This document shows, in pieces, positions 62,401 to 64,000 of a stretch of DNA of 64,000 nucleotides. The stretch comes from Norana najaformis (Eukaryota; Annelida; Clitellata; Crassiclitellata; Hormogastridae), in NCBI GenBank assembly GCA_964023275.1, contig OZ029918.1, positions 29,938,149-30,002,148 of the forward strand, in the 5' to 3' direction. The position numbers and the translations under genes were made by a program. Under the pieces are notes generated by a model that was not told the origin of the DNA, searched no databases, and saw only the letters and a program-made list of their open reading frames with translations. The first letter of the stretch is position 1. The number at the start of each line of letters is the position of its first letter.

Positions 62401-64000
62401 TCGGTGGATTACGGACACTGGGTGTAGACCATCGTGCATCACGGTGTTGGATCACGTGGCTGAGCTTCCATTTTTTCCTGTCTGTGTGTACGTCCAAAGT
62501 TTTTTGCTTCTGTCACTCAGGCTTGATCTCGATTTTTATGACATCTGTTTCTGCGAGTCATGTGTTTCCAAAGGCAGTTCGTGTTTAAGGCCAGTTTCCT
62601 AACGTCTGTCTCCTTTCTAGCTAAGAACAGCTGCTAATGCATCCGCCTTTCGCCTCTGGGGTCTCCAACCAAAGCAAGATTTTAAAAGCATGTTGTTAAG
62701 TCACTTAATTGGTAAGGAGAGGTTTCCATTTGTTGGATTGTTATTGTCACCAACATATATGTGTGTGTGTTTGTGTGTGTGTTTGTGTGTGTGTTTGTGT
62801 GTGTGTGTGCTTAAGCCAAAACATATTTCAGTCCCAGGTCCTTACCTCTGAGGAAAAATGTTGAAAGAGGTTCACTAGTAACAAATGAGCGACTGCTTTC
62901 CTTACCTTTTGCCACCTCATTTCACCTCACTTTATTTTACCCTATCTTAATCATTCCCTCTAATTAGAAAATTCAGTGTGAAAGTTTCTGAACATGCAGT
63001 CAAAAAGATTACTTTAGATGAATTTATACTGTTCGACCATTGCATCATGCACCCACAAAGCTGCTGCACAGCTTTGAGGGAACACTGCTTACCTTACCTA
63101 CGCTTACCTCACCTTACCATGCCTTACTTTTTTGAACTGCGGTGCTTTTTTGCTTTACTGACAGAAATTTTCTGAGATACTGCGTCACGAAAATGTTTCA
63201 GGTACGAAATTCAGTCCTGAAGGAAGAGAAGCGAATGCTGGAACTGCAGATGCAGTCGAAAGCTGATCGCATGAGGAGCATTGGAGTTGGTGACTATTCA
63301 GTGGACGAGAGTGACTTCGATGAGAGAAGCGAGCTTTCCTACCGACGAACCTTGACATCGGGTTCCGAAATGGATCGGCTGAGGATGTCAGGGTCGAGAA
63401 GAGAGGGCGAGGGTACGGATGAAGAAGGGACCTTTCGCAGCACAACAACGGTGTCGCTTGGGTATGGTGTGGATGGGGACCTGATCCCAGTGAGGGTGCA
63501 CGAAAAGGAACTCAAAACGGAGGAAAACACTGAGATCCACGAGAAAGAGGTCAAAACCATATTCCTTGGTGGTGATGGAGATGTCTTGACGACAGATCTG
63601 AGCGGCAATCGCCAGGGAAGAGAGCCAAAGGTGGTTGGAAGAGTGGTAAAGAAGGACATGAGGAGCATTGGAGTTGGAGAGGGAAACGTTTTCGATACTA
63701 CGGGAGGCGTGGAGGTGCACCAGAAGGAGTTGCGAACTGTCTACATCGGCGACGCCGGAAAGGAAAACAAGGCAACAAGGAACGTTGGGATCTTATGCAA
63801 ACCAGCCATGCGCGACGTCGGCATGGTACACATGACCGACAGTGAGCGACCTATGCAACGTACGATTGCTGTAGGGGTTGGAGAGGTTGGTGTGGGTGAA
63901 GGCGGAGGAGGGTACTACGTAGCAGATGATGGAGTGGAAGGAGGAATATCACAGGCAATGGCCATGAGCCAAATGACCGTCTCTGCTTACCAGACTCGGT
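50433..64000 (+). CDS. KANK: KANK family protein (KN motif and ankyrin repeats), 5' part
   Basis: KANK proteins bind talin through the KN motif and connect focal-adhesion edges to the cell cortex. Exons: 50433-50652, 59102-60117, 63202 to beyond the edge; about 678 residues visible. Exon 1 (phase 1, donor GATG|GTAGGT) gives a Thr/Ser then Gly/Met-rich 73-residue leader. Exon 2 follows the strong acceptor TTTTCCTCTTCAG and carries the KN motif at residues about 101-120 (CPYGYHVDLDFLQYLDSV), then a Ser/Thr/Pro-rich linker. The coiled coil spans exons 2 and 3 (about 383-435: ELEEQVKAIPVLQ joined to VRNSVLKEEKRMLELQ), as in vertebrate KANKs. Exon 3 has repeated MRSIGVG and H(E/Q)KE(L/V) motifs. 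Ankyrin repeats are not reached. The start could instead be an ATG at 59086, used from another promoter; the paralogue is not assignable. Confidence 0.9.
50725..50835. repeat. (TATG)n microsatellite
   Basis: Interrupted TATG/TATA repeats, pure from about 50779 to 50834, about 75 bp after KANK exon 1. Confidence 0.95.
51060..51135. repeat. CAA/CAG triplet-rich tract
   Basis: Runs of AACAGCAGC, ACAACAACAACA in KANK intron 1. It would code poly-Asn/Ser in one frame, but there is no sign that it is coding. Confidence 0.8.
51745..51830 (+). mobile_element. LINE 3' tail with TTAGA repeats
   Basis: ACGATCTATTGATGCCGTGG, AACAGCACTACAGAAGTTG then (TTAGA)n, the same class of 3' end as at 54110-54170. 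Confidence 0.6.
52280..52720 (-). mobile_element. CR1-like LINE 3' fragment
   Basis: On the minus strand: VTGPELWNSLPISV, then VNSLKSFKSKLKMHLFQVAY and a stop, then a 3' UTR ending GGCGCTACAGAAGTCTTCTC and a TTAGATT tail. Same family as 40090-40500. Confidence 0.82.
53550..53757 (+). mobile_element. tRNA-derived SINE, family 3, with LINE-like tail
   Basis: AGTCTAATGGGTAGCATGCT (box A), AGAAGTTCAAATCTCCACC (box B), a body with AGGGCAGAAAGGTACTTAAG and AAAATGAATACACTGTACAG, and a 3' end CAGCACCCTTTTTTGCCTCG, CCGGCGCTCTATAAATTGTC with a (TTA)n tail. The last 65 bp closely match the 3' end of the LINE at 9855-9940. Confidence 0.85.
53870..54180 (+). mobile_element. CR1-like LINE 3' fragment
   Basis: A FKSDSKLAFAGCF-like piece of the conserved C-terminus (SFKSxLKTxLF), then CCATTGATTGATGCCTTGTG, GGCACTATAGAAGTCG and a TAGATTAGATTG tail. 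Confidence 0.6.
55315..55580 (-). mobile_element. tRNA-derived SINE, family 4
   Basis: Minus strand: AGCACGATGGTCTATCGTTA and ACGCGTTTGGTCAATGATC (head with box A), GCGGTTGCGGGATTGACTCC (box B), CTCTGGGCAAGTTGTTTTGC, and a body with GGACCTTGGGATTCGTCC. This is the most complete copy of the family. Confidence 0.75.
55875..55978. repeat. ATGT-rich microsatellite tract
   Basis: Imperfect ATGT/GTGT repeats in KANK intron 1. Confidence 0.85.
56425..56452. repeat. (TA)n microsatellite
   Basis: About 13 TA units, within a wider AT-rich TATATG region from 56335. Confidence 0.9.
56575..56960 (+). mobile_element. Two SINE family 3 fragments
   Basis: 56575-56715 (TGTCAGCTCAAAGGTCAGGT, CCAACAGGGCAGAAAAATG, AAAATGAGTACACTG) and 56822-56960 (AGTGGGTAGCATGCTGGATA, GTGGATTCAAATTCCATCC, AACAAGTACATTGATAGCAC) both match the body of the SINE at 53550 but lack the LINE-like tail. 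Confidence 0.62.
60365..60530 (+). mobile_element. Retrotransposon C-terminal scrap
   Basis: Two frames, shifted near 60415, read EGKRSRGRPG and then DNVNKNLTRLNLRKALDLAN with DRKEWSSL. This is the RGRPRKxWxDNxxxDL ... AxDRxEWRSL ending typical of many animal non-LTR reverse transcriptase polyproteins. The frameshift marks it as dead. Confidence 0.7.
61415..61500 (+). mobile_element. LINE 3' UTR piece, ATTACG-type family
   Basis: ATTCTGATTCCTCCTCTTCT, CCAAATTCCGAACACCATCC, GCCACAACCGCCTGC resembles 17855-17935. Confidence 0.55.
61696..61856. mobile_element. Possible hAT-type MITE
   Basis: The left end CAGTGTTCTCTCTAAGCTG and the right end CAGTTTAGAGGGAAC (inverse GTTCCCTCTAAACTG) form imperfect inverted repeats about 160 bp apart. 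The CAGTGTTCCCTCTAA-type end is known from hAT miniature elements. The right terminus has lost its outer bases, and no target duplication can be defined. Confidence 0.45.
62330..62460 (-). mobile_element. SINE family 4 fragment
   Basis: Minus strand: GTGATGCACGATGGTCTACA (head with box A), CCACCGACTCCATGTTCGAG (around a degenerate box B), CAGACTCTGTCTAACAAACC. Matches the heads at 44795 and 55580. Confidence 0.55.
62755..62812. repeat. (GT)n microsatellite
   Basis: GTGTGTGTGTTTGTGTGTGT-type run in KANK intron 2. Confidence 0.92.

Larger units (their letters stand above)
60118..63201 (+). other. KANK intron 2
   Basis: Begins GTACCC and ends TTTCAG. It contains a retrotransposon C-terminal scrap (60365-60530), a LINE tail piece (61415-61500), a hAT-like MITE (61696-61856), a SINE family 4 fragment (62330-62460) and a (GT)n tract (62755-62810). 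An exon-like segment at 62622-62711 is rejected on phase. Confidence 0.75.

Noticed and set aside
62622-62711. An exon-like segment in KANK intron 2 (acceptor CTTTCTAG, donor ATTG|GTAAGG) that is open in one frame
   Set aside because: It ends in phase 1 while the next exon must be entered in phase 0, and joining 60117 directly to 63202 restores the conserved coiled coil (PVLQ-VRNSVLKEEKR). It would break the frame if included.

Overview
The window is animal nuclear DNA: AT-rich, intron-rich, with short coding exons joined by phase-matched splice sites and a heavy load of non-LTR retrotransposon remnants, several tRNA-derived SINE families, a P-like DNA transposon and many microsatellites. The genes (phospholipase B-like, TMEM65, KANK) are metazoan families and the repeat mix suggests an invertebrate (lophotrochozoan or invertebrate deuterostome). 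I cannot name the species. All exon models were built by hand from reading frames, splice-site phase and remembered family conservation, without any database search.

Layout. 1-3447 (+): 3' end of a gene I do not recognise. About 3772-17330 and 18148-28872: a tandem segmental duplication. Each unit carries one complete ten-exon phospholipase B-like 1 gene on the minus strand (coding spans 4815-16621 and 19173-27876). Both copies are open from signal peptide to stop, and both share an unusual GC-AG last intron. Units differ by mobile insertions (a CR1-like LINE at 9208-9940 only in the first; a SINE about 90 bp upstream of the ATG only in the second), by a deletion and by minisatellite copy number. 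27877-30404: SINE and LINE remnants.

30413-33557: a 3145-bp P-like DNA transposon with perfect 31-bp terminal inverted repeats and an 8-bp target duplication, a broken P/THAP9-type transposase, and later LINE and microsatellite material inside it. Its right target-site duplication ends on the first two bases of the TMEM65 start codon, so the transposon sits directly against the coding start of that gene. TMEM65 (+, 33564-41251, seven exons, 256 aa) is otherwise intact. 41252-50432: intergenic repeats. 50433 to the right edge (+): 5' part of a KANK gene, with a Gly/Met-rich first exon, an 8.4-kb intron, a KN-motif and coiled-coil exon, and a repeat-rich third exon; its ankyrin repeats would lie beyond the window.

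The genes do not form a pathway: PLBD1-like proteins are lysosomal or secreted hydrolases, TMEM65 is a mitochondrial inner-membrane protein, KANK is a talin-binding cortical adaptor. The strongest story is transposon-host: the P-like element at the TMEM65 start, with a perfect CRE-type site and in-frame ATGs supplied by its end, and a duplicated gene pair whose flanks record the order of repeat insertions.
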